Assembly: GCA_015494395.1 (NCBI GenBank)
Contig: WGBG01000086.1
Span: 1 to 32,120, forward strand
Reading direction: 5' to 3'
Source: Deltaproteobacteria bacterium
GTDB lineage: Bacteria; Desulfobacterota; Dissulfuribacteria; Dissulfuribacterales; QOAL01
DNA: 32,120 bases
Part shown: positions 31,226 through 32,120 of the stretch, piece after piece
How positions within the stretch are numbered: position 1 is the first letter of the stretch
How the letters are laid out: each line of letters begins with the position of its first letter
Made by a program: the position numbers and the translations under genes
The notes under the pieces: generated by a model
What the model was told of the DNA's origin: nothing
Database searches by the model: none
The model's input: only the letters and a program-made list of their open reading frames with translations

Positions 31226-32120
31226 GTGAAGAAGGCTGTTGAGCTTATAAAATTTCTCTCCCACCCACTTGAGCCAGTCCCGACAGTCATCAAGCCCCTT
31301 ATGCCTGATGGAATTTCCAATATTAAGGCCGTAATCTTTGATATATACGGTACACTGTTTATCTCTGCTGCCGGGGACATTGGGAAGGATTCCGCCATCG
31401 ACAGCGTACAGTTCTTTGTCAAGGCACTTGAAGATGCCTCAATACCTGTTCCGGAAGATGGACAGCTGCTTTCAGGGCCGGATATTTTTAGGGATGAGAT
31501 TCTGGCTTGTCATCAGAGGCTTAAGGCCCAGGGAGTTGAATTTCCTGAGGTTGATATCTGCAAGATATGGAAGCGTGTCCTGGCACGGCTTGAAATAGAC
31601 AGAGGGGTTACCCAGGAACAGATTGAGCTTTTGGCAATATCTTATGAGTGCAGGACAAACGCTGTATGGCCCATGCCCGGATTGCTCTCTCTGCTTAATA
31701 CCCTGCGAGATAAGAAAATAGCCATTGGCATAATTTCAAATGCCCAGTTTTATACCCTGCTTATGTTTGAGGCACTTCTTGGAAGAAGTCTGGGTGAGCT
31801 TGGTTTTGACCCGGATATTTGCCAGTTTTCCTGGCAGCAGGGAGTGGCCAAGCCATCGCCCCTGATGTTTCACAAGGTCAGGTATGTTCTGGAACACAAG
31901 TATGACATCGGGCCTGATGCCACGCTTTACATGGGAAATGACATGCTGAAGGACATACTGCCAGCCCATGAGGTCAGGTGGAAGACCGCTCTTTTTGCCG
32001 GTGACAGGCGTTCTCTGCGTTTAAGGGAAGATGATTTCAGGGTCAGCGGCATCGCCCCGTGGTGTATTGTCACTGCCCTAGCGCAGCTTGAATCAGGGTT
32101 TGATGTGAAATCAGCTCAAA
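31226..32120 (+). CDS. HAD-superfamily phosphatase, C-terminus cut by window end
   Basis: The visible 298 codons run open to the window edge. Motif I is VIFDIYGTLF with Asp39 as nucleophile and Tyr in place of the usual second Asp, as in haloacid dehalogenase-type members. Motif II is GIISNAQF, motif III contains the Lys of VAKPSPLMF, and motif IV is LYMGNDMLKDI. About 34 residues precede the HAD core. It starts with a GTG eight bases after the upstream stop; a nearby ATG at 31219 runs into a stop within a few codons. In a GpgS cluster the obvious role is dephosphorylating glucosyl- or mannosylglucosyl-3-phosphoglycerate; the missing second Asp makes this less certain. Confidence 0.85.
   Translation, partial: MKKAVELIKFLSHPLEPVPTVIKPLMPDGISNIKAVIFDIYGTLFISAAGDIGKDSAIDSVQFFVKALEDASIPVPEDGQLLSGPDIFRDEILACHQRLKAQGVEFPEVDICKIWKRVLARLEIDRGVTQEQIELLAISYECRTNAVWPMPGLLSLLNTLRDKKIAIGIISNAQFYTLLMFEALLGRSLGELGFDPDICQFSWQQGVAKPSPLMFHKVRYVLEHKYDIGPDATLYMGNDMLKDILPAHEVRWKTALFAGDRRSLRLREDDFRVSGIAPWCIVTALAQLESGFDVKSAQ

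Overview
This window most likely comes from the chromosome of an anaerobic Desulfobacterota (deltaproteobacterial) organism. The evidence is an orange-protein-like cluster of NifX-fold proteins and 4Fe-4S MinD-type ATPases, a Thi4-type thiazole synthase without a donor cysteine at the expected position, a TIGR03790 protein, a PEP-CTERM surface protein with a sigma-54 promoter, and a glucosylglycerate-type solute cluster. This placement is inference from gene content. There are no rRNA or tRNA genes, CRISPR arrays, phage genes or transposase genes in the window.

Layout. (1) 344-4207, + strand: a tight operon of NifX-like protein, two ferredoxin-ATPases, Mrp/NBP35 ATPase, second NifX-like protein and FmdB zinc ribbon, closed by a terminator. 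A DUF2400 gene follows. (2) 5147-10747: thi4, a membrane diguanylate cyclase (- strand) and ftsH, bracketed by two inverted copies of a ~224-bp palindromic MITE-like element. (3) 10774-12036: a 10-TM putative metal exporter (- strand), then a copy of a second repeat family of ~210-225 bp. (4) 12038-15305: a minus-strand set of TIGR03790 protein, an alpha-alpha toroid-like protein and a secreted protein, bracketed by inverted copies of that second repeat; YjbQ follows. (5) 16163-22744, + strand: a four-gene set encoding a secreted Gly-rich protein, a lipoprotein, a membrane TPR protein and a membrane FHA-PEGA-FGE-like protein. It looks like one envelope-spanning complex and is the best candidate here for an undescribed system. 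(6) 22867-23676, - strand: a PEP-CTERM protein with a well-formed sigma-54 promoter and a nearby inverted repeat. (7) 24102 to the window end, + strand: GT4 glycosyltransferase, GH13_18 phosphorylase, mannose-6-phosphate-isomerase-like cupin, M20-like hydrolase, glucosyl-3-phosphoglycerate synthase, second GT4 enzyme and a HAD phosphatase cut by the window edge.

How they work together. Region 1 probably handles Fe-S and/or Mo-Cu cofactor assembly or cargo. Region 7 would make glucosyl-3-phosphoglycerate (GpgS), dephosphorylate it (HAD), possibly extend it with another sugar (GT4 enzymes), and recycle glucosylglycerate by phosphorolysis (GH13_18). Region 5 puts a cytoplasmic FHA-like domain and periplasmic PEGA, TPR and lipoprotein partners in one transcription unit. 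The two families of long palindromic repeats sit at the borders of gene blocks and explain most of the otherwise empty intergenic DNA.
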